A stretch of 64,000 bases of DNA, taken from positions 2,755,001 through 2,819,000 of the forward strand of contig NC_091099.1 in NCBI RefSeq assembly GCF_024713975.1, given 5' to 3'. Source of the stretch: Paralichthys olivaceus (taxonomy: Eukaryota; Chordata; Actinopteri; Pleuronectiformes; Paralichthyidae). Under the pieces are notes generated by a model, which made no database searches, was not told where the DNA came from, and saw nothing but the letters and a program-made list of their open reading frames with translations. This document shows positions 15,568 through 28,973 of the stretch, piece after piece (position 1 is the first letter of the stretch; each line of letters opens with the position of its first letter). The position numbers were made by a program, and so were the translations under genes.

Positions 15568-18550
15568 CTACTCAGTTTCAAATCTGACATCTACTTCTTC
15601 AGGTGTGTCTGATTTGCCCTCCAGGATGTCCTGGATTTGGTTGATCACCTTTTCGTGGACAACAATATCCAGGTGGGTCAAGCCTCTGTACTCCGTCACA
15701 TGGACGGGCTTCTCCTGCTGCCCCACCCAACGTTTGCACAGGCTCATGCTGAAGCTGTCCACCGTGTTGTCCCCATCGGCGTAAACAAAGTCCACCGGGT
15801 CTACGTTGGGAAAATCCTCATCGTAAATGTTAGTTATCGGAGTGGGAAGGCCCACGCCGTACATACACCACACCTCCACACCAGGTGGGATGAGATCACT
15901 CGTGAGGTTTTTGGTGTCCTCCCACATGTGCCTGAAAACAACAGGGTGTTTATTAAACGGAGATGATGACAGCTTTAGTTATAATTATTATTTTTATGTT
16001 CGACTCACTATGAAACATTTAAAACTAAAAATAATAATAATAATCAGTGCAGCAGAACCAGATCCTGCACATGATCAGATTTCCACAGCTTCTTCTGGAC
16101 CCACGAACGGTTTCATATGCAACAACATCAAAGCCGTTATTTACCAGCCATCCTCAAAGTTGATGTCTCTGAAGAACTGGTGATAGTCCTGGCTGGTGTA
16201 GTTGAAGGTCGGCGTGGAGATGAACACGTGATCTTTCGGCCAGGCTTTGTCAGACGGCATCATCCAGGGATTTGTTGTTGTCATCCTCTGCTCCTCGCGG
16301 ATCTTGATGTTGGAAATCATCGGGATGCCGTCGTTTTCTCCTGCGGTGAACACACATAATTCACAGTTGCATGAGAAGAACATGAAAAGGAAGAATTAGC
16401 CAAACATGCATGAATAAATGGATGAAATATGAAATACTGAATCAAACCAGGTTCCATTTAGTTAACACTGGCCTGGGAAGCTGTTGATCCTTTTTGAAAT
16501 AAAACAGTAAGAGTGTATAGGAAACCTTTTTTGTGATATCAACAGTGTCGTGTACAGATTCTTTTCTATTGTTTTATTTTACCGGATGCCATGACTCTAA
16601 GTGCTTTAACAGCGCCCCCCCATGGAGCTCCCAGGGAAATGAAGCCCCTGATGAACTTGTCCTTCCAGGCCTGAGGCTGGTGGTTGAGGAAGTAGAGGAC
16701 GTAGTGGGAGCCCATGCTGTGTCCCAGCAGGTAAACAGGATGCTGGTACTGGTCGTACATCTCCTCCACCAGGTCTTTCAGCTTCATGAGATACTCTTCA
16801 TTCTCATCTACGAGGAGAGGTGACAGGAGGCAGGGACTTTCATTAATGAACCGATCAATAGAGAATTTTCCTCTAATCAAAACGTGTAATGACTTTTAGA
16901 CAAACCGGTAGTAACGAGTGTGCACGTGAGAGTGTATTCATGTTACTCACTGGGAGTTAGTCTCCAGTCGTACGGTGCTCCTCGGACGGTCTCATTTCGT
17001 GTGTAGCCCATGTTGACCAGATGTTCCACCATAGTGTAAAAATAACCTGCAAGAAAAAAACCCAGCAACATTTTTGTTAAATCTTTGGACAAATCCCCCC
17101 CCCCTTAAATCCACTAGTACACAGGTGTTTCTCTCACCAGCCAGTTTGTTATAGTCAAGATACTCGATCGGGAACGTCTGCCCAAATCCTGGCACTCGCA
17201 CCTGCACCCCCGGTGAGTTCGATGACCGCCGGCTCGTCCTGTTGTAAACAAGTCTAGGGCACACACATGGACGTTCATATTAATCTACCTGATCAAAAAC
17301 CCTCTGCAATGTGACTTTCACATTATCTGACAAAGAATAAGAATTTCAATGACTTCAACTTCTGAATAAAGATCAGAAATATTTCACACGTGGTAAAACA
17401 CAGATGTTGAGCAAAGGGAAAATGTTTGAAAACCTTTCACCTCCAATAGAGAAAGAGGACGGACATTGAGGGTCAATCGGTGTTACCTAATGTTATCAAT
17501 CCAGCAGTCTACACCTATCGGCATGAACATGTTGAGGTCGATCCACAGGGGGAACCAATGTTCAGTTTTCTTGTAGCACAACCAGTTGACCAGCGTGGGT
17601 TTGTCTAACTTGGCCTCCAGACGATTCCCCAGGTTCCCTGGTACTGGAGACACACACACACACACACGTATAAATCACATCGTACAAATCACATCAGAGA
17701 GTCACTTTGAAGAAAGATCAAAACAGTGGGTCAGTTCCTCTCAAAGTGGACGTCCCAACCATGGACTGTTCACTTCCTCCACTATTTAGAAATTAAGCCA
17801 AAAATGATTGGTACCATCTGGTAGATTTGGAGCCAGGATGACCAAAAATTGGTTCATGGACAGATTAAAACGGAAACAGCTGAAGGGTGGAGGACGAGTG
17901 CAGAGCAAGAACGCTCTGTCACCTTCTGGCACTTTGTGCCTTTAAACCCTGAGCGTAGATAAGAAGGACACAAACATACAGGGTCAAATGTACAGAGTGT
18001 AACACACTGCTTGGACATCAAGATAGATAGATAGATAGATAGATAGATCGGCCAGTTGGTCAGTATAGGTAGGTCAGTAGGTATGTAGGTTGGTCGGTGA
18101 GTGGATCAGTCCATCTATGGGTAGGTAGGTAGGCATGTAGGTCAGTAAGTAGGTCCGTAAATGGATAGGTAGGTAGTGAGGTTGGTCAGTCAGACTGATA
18201 CCATAGGGATGTAGTAAGGTAGGTAGATAAGTAAGTATAGGTAGAAAGGTAGGTCAGTAAGTAGGTTGTTCAGTTGGTTGGTAAATTAAAGATCATGTCC
18301 GTTCAAACTAAACTTTTCTGGTGCATATTGCCAAATAGATTTTCAATGGAAACCGCCCGGGTGACACATAGTGTTTCAGGGGCCCATTCAGTCACTTACC
18401 GATGATGAGTGGCGGAGTGCTGTTGCTGAGGACTCTGTTTTTGGCCTTGGGCGGAAACACAACATTTATAATCCAGAACCCTGAGGAGTGATGAAGGCCC
18501 AGCAGGATCACAGCCAGCAGCACCGAGCAGAGGTGCATGGAGGAGACCAT
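15568..18550 (-). CDS. lcat: Lecithin-cholesterol acyltransferase
   Basis: LCAT is a secreted plasma enzyme that moves an acyl chain from phosphatidylcholine to cholesterol on HDL. Seven exons in transcript order are 18400-18550, 17487-17643, 17138-17253, 16951-17046, 16583-16807, 16145-16340 and 15568-15931, giving 434 aa (human 440). A signal peptide ([18 protein letters not shown]) is followed by [10 protein letters not shown], which matches the mature LCAT N-terminus and separates it from PLA2G15. The catalytic triad is Ser204 in GHSMG, Asp368 in YADGDNTV and His400 in GLTHLD, within one residue of human numbering. The lid region [18 protein letters not shown] and Cys pair are kept. Several N-glycosylation sequons occur (NST, NRT, NET, NYT, NLT). 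The sixth intron splits the Trp314 codon, a place not used in pla2g15. Confidence 0.94.
18021..18285. repeat. (GATA)n and degenerate GGTA/GGTC array in lcat intron 1
   Basis: Seven perfect GATA units (about 18021-18048) run into some 230 bp of imperfect four-base words such as GGTA, GGTC and AGTA. This looks like an expanded and then decayed tetranucleotide satellite. Confidence 0.9.
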
Positions 18551-19130
18551 GATTCCTTCCACCAGCCGATGACTGAATGACAGGGTCGGTCTGAAGGAAG
18601 AGGAGGATGAGGAGGAGGAGGAGGAGGAAGATCAGACCTTTATCACCTGGTCCTCTGCAGAAGTGTTGGTCAGAGTCACAGCACGTTTGACCTGAGTGAA
18701 ACTGTTGCACACAACACAGAATAATAAGCTAAATATTCGTCAGCCCACGTGCACACACTCACGCAGACAAACGGACCAATAGAACGCGTGGACTCAGGTT
18801 TACTCGTTGCCCTATTGATTCTTCCAGATCACACGTATTTATTCTCACACAGTGAATGATTGACAGGGAGAACTGACAAGAGGAGATTCATTCTCACTCA
18901 AAAAAAAGCAGCTGTTTTGCCTTATTTGATTTTCTTAAAACGAGTAAAAGATTTATCAACTGATGTTTGATTTGCTCTGACTCCACAGTTCTGGTTGAAT
19001 AAAAACATATCATGTATTTACAGTATAAACTCATAAGTTACTTACTTAAAGAAAAGTCCTGTTCCAGCTGTGAGAGGCCGAAACAACAGACCACTCTCCG
19101 CTGGTGCTGCATTCAAGCTCCTCGTCAACC
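18551..19130 (-). promoter_or_regulatory. lcat: Probable lcat 5' UTR exon junction and leader
   Basis: On the minus strand a strong acceptor, a (CCT)n-rich pyrimidine tract ending TTCCTTCAG, would start an exon at 18590, 40 bp before the lcat ATG. A GTAAGT donor-like site at 19045-19040 could end a leader exon at about 19046-19130. Together they suggest a spliced 5' leader. The acceptor is convincing; the donor partner is a guess. Confidence 0.4.
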
Positions 19131-21469
19131 CCAAACCTTCAGACCCTTAATGTGGAAATAACGATTGTTTTGCAGGAATAACATAGACTACGATGTCAAA
19201 TTATTCTAATATAAATTACAAGTATTCCTCTTTGCGTATTGTGTTCCAAAAAACGATGCACAAACCTTTTTGATTCTGCAGAACCACAATTTAGAGGAAA
19301 AAACGTGTAATATTCATTGGTACGTGTCGCACTTGAATCCACGACTCTTTCATCATCTTTCAACCTTTAAATGTAAAATTTAAACCTGTCCCATGTGTTT
19401 ATCTTCGCAACAAAATACCCAACTTTAAGCTTAAACCAATAAATTCCTGAGAGCACTTGAAGGCAGCGTGTTGAAACGTCACCACGTCTCGCTGTTGTCA
19501 TGGTTACAGAGCAGCAGCAGTAACGTAGGAGGCCTCAGCAGGAAACTGATGATAGTTATAATCCCTTCATTAGTCCTCCAGGCATCAGTGTTAGAAATCT
19601 TTCACTCCAGCCTTGAGCCTCTGGTGATATGTTCATCATGAAACAACACGACTTCCTCAGCGTGAGACCCGAAAACTCAAAAACAAGTTCGAGTTAACTT
19701 TATTCAGGATTAAAGTTCTCTATTCTGTAAATACAACCAGTCGATTCTAATTTTGATTCATTTGCTCGTCAGCAATTGTCAGGCAAGTTCCAGCGTGTAG
19801 GTTTTAAAATGTGTTTTGTCTCAGTGTTTGTTTTAATGAGGCTGGTGGCAGATTATTAAACCAGCACTTGTAATGTCACCTCAGTTTTAGTAGCATTCAC
19901 CAAATTACAGTTAGAATATATTTTAAAGTTTTATTCACAACTCTTAAAGCCGTCCAGACAGTCCAGCCAGGTCCCTGAAATCAGCTGATCAAAAACATGA
20001 AGTTGTGCCAGTAACCAAAGTGAAAAACAAAGGTTTCCAGGGAAACCTAAAAGGGAAACTTGGACGGAAAAGTTTTCAGTTACGGTCCACCGTGTCTGGA
20101 ACAGCTTCCTGCTCATTGTAACATTCACTGACTCCATTTCAAACTTGAGGTCCGTTGTGAAGAAGATGTCTTGACAATGTCTCATTACTATTATTAGATA
20201 TTAAAACAACTACATTTTACAGTTTGGGATTTTATTTAGTTTCATCTATCATATTTAACTTTATTGCATGTTGCTATTTGCTTTTGTAAAATTGTACCTG
20301 CCATATTTTCTTTTTACCACATTTGAACTGTCTTTTTTTTATCTCTTAACAATATAATACATGATTTCATATTTCAACATCTGTATCTATAGAGGGGTTT
20401 CATGTGTTTTAATTTGTATTTCATTATTTCTATTCTTTTTTCACGAGGAAAACACTTTCTGGTTAAGGTTGAAACAATGTGCTCAGTAAATGAGGTTAAT
20501 TAATATCATCAATTATATATTATTGGACTGTAAAACAAAATAATTCTTATTTTCTACTTTTGCTGAGGGCGACGTCCTGACAGTGACACATTCTGTTTGT
20601 TCAGATAGTCGTGCTCACACCCACTCCTCTTCAAACAGGGCACATGGTTGTTGCCTCATGCATCTTTCCACATGGAAATCCTCTCACATCACCGTGCACA
20701 TGACAATGAGAGGAAATCTTCTCCAGATGATTTTCAGCCAAATCATCGAGGTTCCAGACGATTCTTCCTACTGCTGGAGTTTGAATAGTGATTTTCTCAA
20801 AACTAGACTCAAAGGTGAAACTTGACCCACATCACGGGGCATTCGTGATTCATGTTTGCTTTACTCTGACACACACACACACACACACACCCACACGTTC
20901 TTAAAAATCCATATCATGACGAACAGAGTGTTTTTAATCGTGGGCTGCTCTGTCCGATTCAATATTGACGAGGACTGAGTGTATCTGTTCACTGGTGGGT
21001 TGGTTGGTTATCAATTTAAAAAGGAAATCAGAGTGAAAGGGACGCCACTAGACGACAACCACTGATGAATAACTATCAGAATCAGAATCAGAATCAGAAG
21101 TACTTTATTAATCCCCGTAGAGGAAATTCAAATGGACACAGGATCTAAAGTCAGGCACATGCAGGAAACTTCTCTAAAAATAAAATGGGAGAGATTTACT
21201 CTCTATAATCTCGAAGAACATTTTGTCTTATTGTGATGATGACATATCTCTAATAAACTTATTCAAATCATTTAAAGTAGGAATGCTCCATGTTACCAGT
21301 TTTTACGCCCTCCGGAAGAGGGCGATCAAACGCCACGTTTCTTCGCGAGGCGCCCCGGAATTCTTACAGCGAAGAAGAAAACCAGGAAGAGGGCGGGTTC
21401 TCTGTGAGGAGAAGCTAGCTGTTAGCATCCCGGTGTCGAAGCCTCCACTTCTGTCTCCGGCCGATCGAC
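19131..21469. other. lcat/uba2 divergent spacer and uba2 promoter
   Basis: No gene is seen. A short (AC)n tract lies at about 20870-20890 and a LINE-like tail at 21074-21130. The last 170 bp are GC-rich and form the probable uba2 promoter: an ETS-type CCGGAAG at 21312-21318, a GC box-like GGGCGGG near 21391-21397, and a GCTAGCTGTTAGC word pair (about 21414-21427) in the leader. No TATA box is evident. Confidence 0.5.
21074..21130 (-). repeat. LINE-like 3' tail fragment
   Basis: Four tandem 'atcaga' units and then 'agtactttattaatcccc' and 'gaggaaattcaa'. Read on the minus strand it is the usual AATTTCC...GGGGATTAATAAAGTA tail of fish non-LTR retroposons. It matches 7280-7343 in inverse orientation. 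Confidence 0.6.
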
Positions 21470-24400
21470 ATGGTCCAACTGGTGGGTTCCCTCCGGAGAG
21501 AGCTGGCGGACTCCCTCTCCACCTGCAAGGTGCTGGTGGTGGGAGCGGGAGGAATCGGCTGCGAGCTGCTGAAGAACCTCGTCCTCACCGGCTTCAAAAA
21601 CATCGAAGTGGTCCGTTCACGTTTGTTTGTGTGTGTGTGTGTGTGTATGCTAGCCGGTTAGCTAGATAGCTATCATGCTAGGTCTTTGTGCTGCACGGAG
21701 GTGTGCGGGCTCCGACTAATCCCCGGGACGTGTCAATGAAAGCGGGCTAACTCACACAGACCGTGCCCGAGTCCCGCTGGGGGGGTCGATGGTGTCGTCG
21801 TGGTGTAGACGGGCCCCGACGCGATGCGGTTAAAGCTGTTGTGGTGTTTGGCGCCATTAACCCCGCGAAGTTAGCCCGACAACTTGTCTGTGTTGTGACT
21901 GTTAGCTGGGTGGAGGATTTCCATGCTAACACGCTCTATCAAACATTTACTCCATTGGACATTCAAGCGGTTTGGCTGATGTTAGTGGAAACGACAGGTT
22001 TCGATGGTGAACAGTGAAACAGGCTGAGCTGTCACCGGGTCACTGGTGATCTGACTGATGCCTTTTAACACAAATCAACATAAACATATAAATCTATAGA
22101 TGTAAATACAGACAGATACAGTTTATACACATTATCTGGGTTTATATGTGGAAGAGATGATGTCCTGTGAATTTCCCAGGAGGTGCAGGATCAATTCATC
22201 TTATCTTTATATTCACAAGTCAATCAACGATGCAACTAACATCCAACAACAACTGGTTTCATGTCGGGCAACTTATAATTAATACAAGACTCGTAGCAAA
22301 AAGGCAGAGACTGAAACCTTCCAGATTCAATGCTCTGTGGTCACATCGACAAATGACAAGAAGGAAACACACAATGTCAAGTCAGAGCTTTAGAATAATA
22401 TATCCTGACACAAATGTTAAAATAGATTAGATGTCAACATACAATAACAAATATATGAGACACATTCAACTCTTTTAAAATTTGATCAGGACCTTTGTCT
22501 TATATCTCAAAGTGTTTTTATGATCTGTATATCATATTGTTAGGTTATTCACCTTTAGCTGCTTTATGTTTAGACACTTGGACCGTTGTTTAAACTGCTC
22601 TACCAATACAATGTATTATCACTTTTAATAGGATTATCAGCAGCTCTGACCCACCAGATAAAATGCAGAAGTGCACGATAGAAATACATTTCTACAGAGC
22701 AATCAGAAGGTCGACAGCTTCTGCACAAGTGCTCTTCTGGAATCTGTCTTTACAGTTATAGATGAATTAAAGAAAAAGGAAAGAGGAGCTTCAGGGCACT
22801 TTGTAGTTGAGTTATTTAAAAATGTGTCATGTACCTGAAATGAGTTCTGCCAAAGAGTGCTGAGGTTGTTGTTGAGCATTAACAGTAGAGATGAGTTGAT
22901 TATTTTACTTTATTTATTGTTTCGACCAAGGTTTTCTCGCACAATGATGACCTTCACTTGTGAAGGGTATATATATATATTTTTATACAACCTTGTAGGT
23001 GTTATAAATGCCACTGTCTGCTTGAGACTATTTTGGAATTGGAGAATGAACAAGTCGCTGGTGTTAATCGCTGGAGGGCGCTGTACACTTGCAGGAGCAT
23101 TTTTAAATATAACTGAGCTTGTCATAGTGTTGCTGGAAAGCCTCCAATCTGCATCCTTCATTTGTCTGTGTATCATATGCAGCAGCAGATATTTATGTTG
23201 TAATTGTACAAAACATAACCCAGTTTTGTGAAGTTGCATTTGTGTGAGTGACAACTTGATTGAACTTGGATGTTACGTAAATCACGTTACAGATAAACCT
23301 GACTAAGCACTACAACCCTTTTCTTCCTGCAGATTGACTTGGATACCATTGATGTCAGCAACTTGAATCGTCAGTTTCTCTTTCAGAAGAAGCATGTTGG
23401 CAAATCTAAAGCTCAGGTACATAAACACCAGGAACCAGACGGCTGCCTGCACAAAATCTTTTTTCTGTGTGTTGCTTCTGCCCCAGTAGTTTTCTTTATA
23501 TCTTGTTTTTTTTTCAGGTGGCGAAGGAGAGCGCCCTGCAGTTCTGTCCCAGTGCAAATATTGTTGCTTACCACGACAGTGTCATGAAGTCAGTTTCATT
23601 CTTTTTTTGTCCCTTTTTACTAATTGAATGAATTGAATCTGTTTTATCTCTACTTCTAAAGCGATGGACGTTAATTTGATTGATGATTTTTTTTTTTCAG
23701 TGCTGACTACAACGTGGAGTTTTTCAGAAAGTTCATGCTGGTGATGAATGCTCTGGATAACAGAGGTATCCTCGTCCCACCGTAACGACTTTTACTTCTT
23801 TCATCACTTTTAACTGACAACTATTTGAATAATGAGTCATGTGAAACACCTTTTGTCTCTGTAGCGGCCCGGAACCATGTGAACAGGATGTGTTTGGCAG
23901 CTGATATCCCTTTGATAGAGAGCGGCACAGCAGGTTACCTGGGACAAGTCACAGTCATCAAGAAGGTAAGACTTGCACGTCTCAATTATAATTAAAATCC
24001 ACTAGATTAATATCCCACCCTGAATGTTTTATTCCCCTTCCATCATTCCTTCCCATCCACACTTTCTTCCTTCCCCAGGGAATGACAGAGTGCTACGAGT
24101 GCCAACCTAAGCCCACCCAGAAGACCTTCCCAGGATGCACCATAAGAAACACGCCGTCTGAGCCCATCCACTGCATTGTCTGGGCCAAGTATCTCTTCAA
24201 GTAAGACACGACTAAGTTCTAGGATCTTTCAGGTGGACTACAAAGCAAATATAAGCTTATTGGACGGTTTATTGTCTGTAGACTTGGGCAGCACACATTT
24301 ATAAACAACCTACGTGTTATTGTAGAATATATGTGATTGTGCTCTAAAAGTGCCAAAGCATAAGAATAGTAATATTTTAAAAACAGCTAATGGTCCTTTT

Positions 24401-27400
24401 CCATTGTGTGTCCACACAGTCAGCTGTTTGGAGAAGAGGATGCAGATCAAGAGGTGTCCCCTGACACAGCAGACCCAGAGGCTGCATGTGAGTGAGAGCG
24501 TTGCAGTACATTCTTTTCATCATGTGGTATTTCCTCTTATCTTTACTTCATTCGAGACGGGAAGTGGTGATGATAGTATTATCAGTAGAAGTGTGCGTGC
24601 ATCATACATTTTGTGAAACGTGTGTCCTGTTCACAGGGAAGCCTGAGGAGACTGCAGCTCGGGCCACAGCCTCTGAAAAGGACGGGGACATCAAGCGCAT
24701 CTCCACCAAGGAATGGGCCCGCTCCACTGGATACGACCCCGTCAAACTCTTCAACAAGGTAACCGTCTGATAATTGCAGCTTCACGTGAAGTCTTGGAAA
24801 TTTGCTTCATGCACATGTCGTGTGACAGAGATGTAACAAATCACACAATCCTCAGAAGTTTCAATCTCATTTATATGTCGATAACATAGATGAGAATAAA
24901 TCCAGTATCGAAATAGATTTAAACTCATGACCTGACTAATCCCTTTCATAGTTTCTTAGAAAACTGACATTTGTTTTCTCTTCAGTCTGTCACAGACATG
25001 CAGAGTTAAATTAGACACAATTAAAATATTTTTTAGGATAAACATGTTCAATTAAAATATATGTGGTCTTTGCTAAATTACCAGCAGCTGCTTAAGCAGT
25101 ATAATAATATACTGTTACTCCGTCTCATAACATAATAAACAGATCATTTTAATTAGTTTATTTCCATGATAAACAAAATGGGGTCTGTTGTCTGTCTTCT
25201 CCAGCTTTTTAAGGACGACATCATGTACCTGCTGACCATGGACAAGCTGTGGAAGAAGAGAAAAGCTCCGACACCTCTTGACTGGCAGCAGCTCGAGAAC
25301 AGAGGTAACGTCTGTTTCATATTTAAATCTGAAAGTTAAGCTCGGTTTCACTGGTTCGAGTTGACTTGATATATTCTGGATAAGGACCGACAGCCACTGT
25401 TAAGATGTTTTTCCTGGGCGACTCTAAAACATTTTTGGGAAACCTACATACTTTGTATATTTTACGAGAATAAACATTGCAGCCTTGCCAGCAGTAATAG
25501 TTGTAATAGCCACATCACATCCAGTGAGTGTTAGTCTTTCTCTGGGCTCAAAGTGTTTGTGTCACTATGTTCATCTGTGTTTCTGTTTGGCTCAGCGTGT
25601 CCTCAGGAGGAGACTCCAGGTTCCGGTTTGAAGGACCAGCAGGTTCTGGGTGTTTGGGGTTACTGCCAGCTGTTCCAGCACAGCGTGGAGACTCTCCGCT
25701 CACAGCTGCAGGAGAAGGAAGCAGGTGCCGAGCTGGTTTGGGACAAGGTAACACACAAATACAAACTAACCAGAGGGATGTTTTCACACTTCCACACAAA
25801 TCTGAGATGGATAATGTTGGTAAACAAACAGAGAACTGAGTATATCTGTCTTTCAGGGACTCAGGATAATAATACATTTCTTACTAGAGAATTCACAACC
25901 ACAGTAAAACGTAATTTTACTGTCTCCTCTTGTCAGGACGACCCTCCGGCCATGGACTTTGTTACCGCAGCAGCAAACCTTCGTATGCACATCTTCAGCA
26001 TGAACATGAAGAGTCGCTTCGATGTCAAATGTGAGTTTGTGGTCTCATGCACATCATCTGAATCAGTTTGAGATATCTCAGTACCATTAAACACTCAGAT
26101 GAGTGTTTCTGATTGAGCGTCAATATATTTTTATGTTTTTCAGCCATGGCGGGAAACATCATCCCAGCTATCGCCACAACCAACGCAGTCATTGCTGGAC
26201 TCATCGTACTGGAGGGGCTCAAGATCCTGTCGGGGGAAATAGAATCCTGTCGCACGGTTAGTTCAGTGACCGTAACTGCTTAAAGTCAAGTAGCTGCCAG
26301 GAACTGGTTTTTAGTCAAAGGACTGTATTATGTGATATATAATATATATATATTTTTTGTCATTCACCTCAAAACATCGCCTTCATTTGTCTCATCTCCA
26401 GATCTTCCTGAACAAATGTCCGAACCTCAGAAAGAAACTGCTGGTCCCGTGTATCCTGGATCCACCAAGCGCCAACTGTTACGTCTGCGCCAGCAAACCT
26501 GAAGTCACAGTCAAACTCAACGTCCACAAAACCATGGTCCTCTCTCTGCAGGACAGGGTAATGTGAGAATTAATACACAATTATGTATTGTATTTAACAC
26601 ACTCTTACTCGTGGGATTGTAATTAATTTCTGCTGTAAAAAGCAATTCTATAAACCAAGGACCTTTAGAAAAACCTGTATCTCATGCACCATATGAACTT
26701 AAACACAGTAGAACGTCGGTGCGAGGACGTTGTCTTGTTGTACGTCTAATGTTTTTGTGTATGTGCTCAGATCCTGAAGGAAAGGTTCGGCATGGTGGCT
26801 CCAGACGTTCAGATAGAAGATGGAAAAGGGACCATCCTCATCTCCTCAGAGGAAGGAGAGACAGACGGTAAGAAGAAATGGAAAAAAGACAATTAAAGTC
26901 TTAAATATAATTTAAAGAATGTTTAAGATGTTTACTTTTACCCTTTTTTTTCCTTTTATTTATCACATGTTTTTGCTGATGCATCGAGTATTTGAGCTGT
27001 TTTCAATTAGAGATGCACGTCACAGAGAACGATGTGATTCGACCGAAATTGATAGAAATCTTGAAACGTATTGTATTTTTAAAAAATGTGGTGAACATAA
27101 GAGGGTGTTCAGAAATGGAAATAAATGAACAGCTTCTCCTCACATGTATAAAACTGCTTCACCTGTTGTTAGACGTGTGTGTAATTCTCATCCTGTCCTA
27201 ACAGCCAACAACAGCAAGTTTCTTGCTGACTTTGGGATCCGTAACGGCAGCCGCCTGCAAGTTGATGACTTCCTGCAAGACTACACACTCCTCGTTAACG
27301 TCCTGCACACGTATGTGGATCTGTACATATGAATGTGTCCATGTATTATCTTCTACTGATGCCGCTGCAGTGAGTGAATCTAAGAATGTTGTTTTGCTGT

Positions 27401-28973
27401 TGTCTGTCTCCGTTTGCAGCGAGGAACTAGAGCGGGATGTGGAATTTGAGGTCGTAGGTGAAGCCCCAGACAAAGCCCCGCCCCCTCAGAGTAGCCAGAA
27501 GGAGGATAACAACATCACCAATGGCAACAAGGACTCCGCCCAGCCGTCCACTTCCTCGAAAGGTGAGCGGGACTACAATCAGTTGTAGTGAGAGCCGATT
27601 CCTCAGTATCGGACTGAACGGACTCGTATCACAGGTTCAACGTGTTTTGCAGCCGTAATTGTTCCACACTCACCACAACCTCTCCCACGATGCAGCAGTT
27701 AAACTCTGCAGTTCAGCTGTACACTACTTCTAAAGCAGGAGTGTGATCAGAGCGACGTTAACTCTACATGTGAGGAGCAAATGTACAATAGTGAACATGT
27801 AGTCGCATTCAACTGAAATATTTACGTGTTGTCATCTGCATTTGTGCAATAAGACACACGAGAGCCCATTTCTGTAGATGACTTTCAAAATGAACAACTT
27901 ATTTCTTCTGTTCATGTGGGAACTGCTGCTTCCGTTCAACGATGAGTTTACTCTGATAATCACAGTAGTGTTTTAGTGTCTGACCCTGTTTCCTCTTGTG
28001 TTTCTTTATAACACAGCTGTTTTCAGTCCGCTGCCTCTTAATGCAAATGCGGTTTAAAATCAAATGTTATAAGTTGCTTTGTGGAAATTCTCAGTCTGCC
28101 TTGATGGGTGCCAGGTAGTAAAATGGAAAATAATGCGGCGGCCGTCAGTTAGAACCAGAGATTATCTTGCGATGAGTCAGAACTATTGTCATATTCCAAG
28201 TGCTCAGTAACCATTACTAGACTGGAAGGTCACTCTGAGCACTTATCTCGCTTATCTCATGATGTTAAAGAAAGTCAAACAAGTCCTGGATCTGCTCCAA
28301 AGTTTAATTTGTTCTTTCTTGGGTGATGCCGCCACAAAATCATGGAAATCTTTTGAGTAATTCTGCTGAAAAACTGAACAATTACAACAAAACCTTCCTG
28401 GTGGAGGTAAATATTACTCTAGCCACGCCCATCTTTGAACTCTGCCTCTACTTTCATCTCAACTTAACACCTGTAAAGTTCCTGGTTGCAACACAAACTC
28501 AGAAACACTTCTGTGGTAGTTGAATGATAAAAACCACCCTGACCCAGTAAAACGTCACCTGCACGTCTACATATGTTCTTCTTTCATTTGACTTCCCACT
28601 GGTTGGTGCAGTTAAACCAGAAGCTGTAGATCTGTAGTTGGATATTGGCCTCATTTATTCTTTCATTGTTCCTTCAACTACACAAACATATTTACGTCAC
28701 ATTGTCCATTTCTTATTTTGAATCTTTCGACCTCTGTATTTTTTTTCTAAAGCTCCAGCAGAGGATGACGACGTCATGATCGTGGACTCCGATGAGGAAG
28801 AAGCGGTGTCGTCCAGTTCTGCAACGACAGCGAGCAGCGGCACCAAGAGGAAGCACCCGGACGCAGAAACCGGCGAGATGTCCACCAAGCGCCTGCGGAC
28901 TGAGCAGACGAGCGCAGCCGCCGCCTCCACCACCGACAATGACGACGATGACGACATCATCGCTCTGGACTAA
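21470..28973 (+). CDS. uba2: SUMO-activating enzyme subunit 2 (UBA2/SAE2)
   Basis: UBA2 pairs with SAE1 as the SUMO E1, adenylating SUMO and holding it as a thioester before transfer to UBC9, mainly in the nucleus. Seventeen exons join in frame to 651 aa (human 640): 21470-21610, 23333-23416, 23518-23588, 23701-23765, 23865-23965, 24079-24200, 24420-24487, 24637-24758, 25205-25304, 25596-25747, 25937-26030, 26144-26256, 26402-26557, 26771-26867, 27205-27310, 27420-27562, 28753-28973. The nucleotide loop GAGGIG is at residues 25-30. The catalytic Cys174 sits in [11 protein letters not shown]. Zinc-binding pairs are C159/C162 and C437/C440. A ubiquitin-fold region (exons 14-16) is followed by an acidic tail with a SUMO-interacting [10 protein letters not shown], basic NLS-like KRKHP and KRLR, and a final [10 protein letters not shown]. 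The exon 1 donor (GTCCGT) is non-consensus. Confidence 0.96.
21628..21648 (+). repeat. (GT)n tract in uba2 intron 1
   Basis: A short GT microsatellite begins about 17 bp after the weak exon 1 donor and runs into GCTAGC/TTAGC words at about 21648-21680. Confidence 0.85.
21681..23332 (+). other. uba2 intron 1
   Basis: About 1.7 kb of intron. Its first third is GC-rich and CpG-island-like and keeps GTTAGC-type words; the rest is AT-rich. A (TA)n stretch is near 22970-22982. No nested gene or RNA was recognised. Confidence 0.5.
28281..28405 (+). repeat. Interspersed repeat, family A copy in uba2 intron 16
   Basis: Contains 'tcctggatctgctccaaag', 'ttctttcttgggtgatgcc', 'aaatcatggaaatctttt' and 'taattctgctgaaaaac'. 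Close in order and wording to 56605-56715. Confidence 0.55.

Noticed and set aside
18021-18285. Possible CRISPR-like array
   Set aside because: The repeated words are four bases long without unique spacers; this is a decayed tetranucleotide satellite in an intron of a eukaryotic gene.
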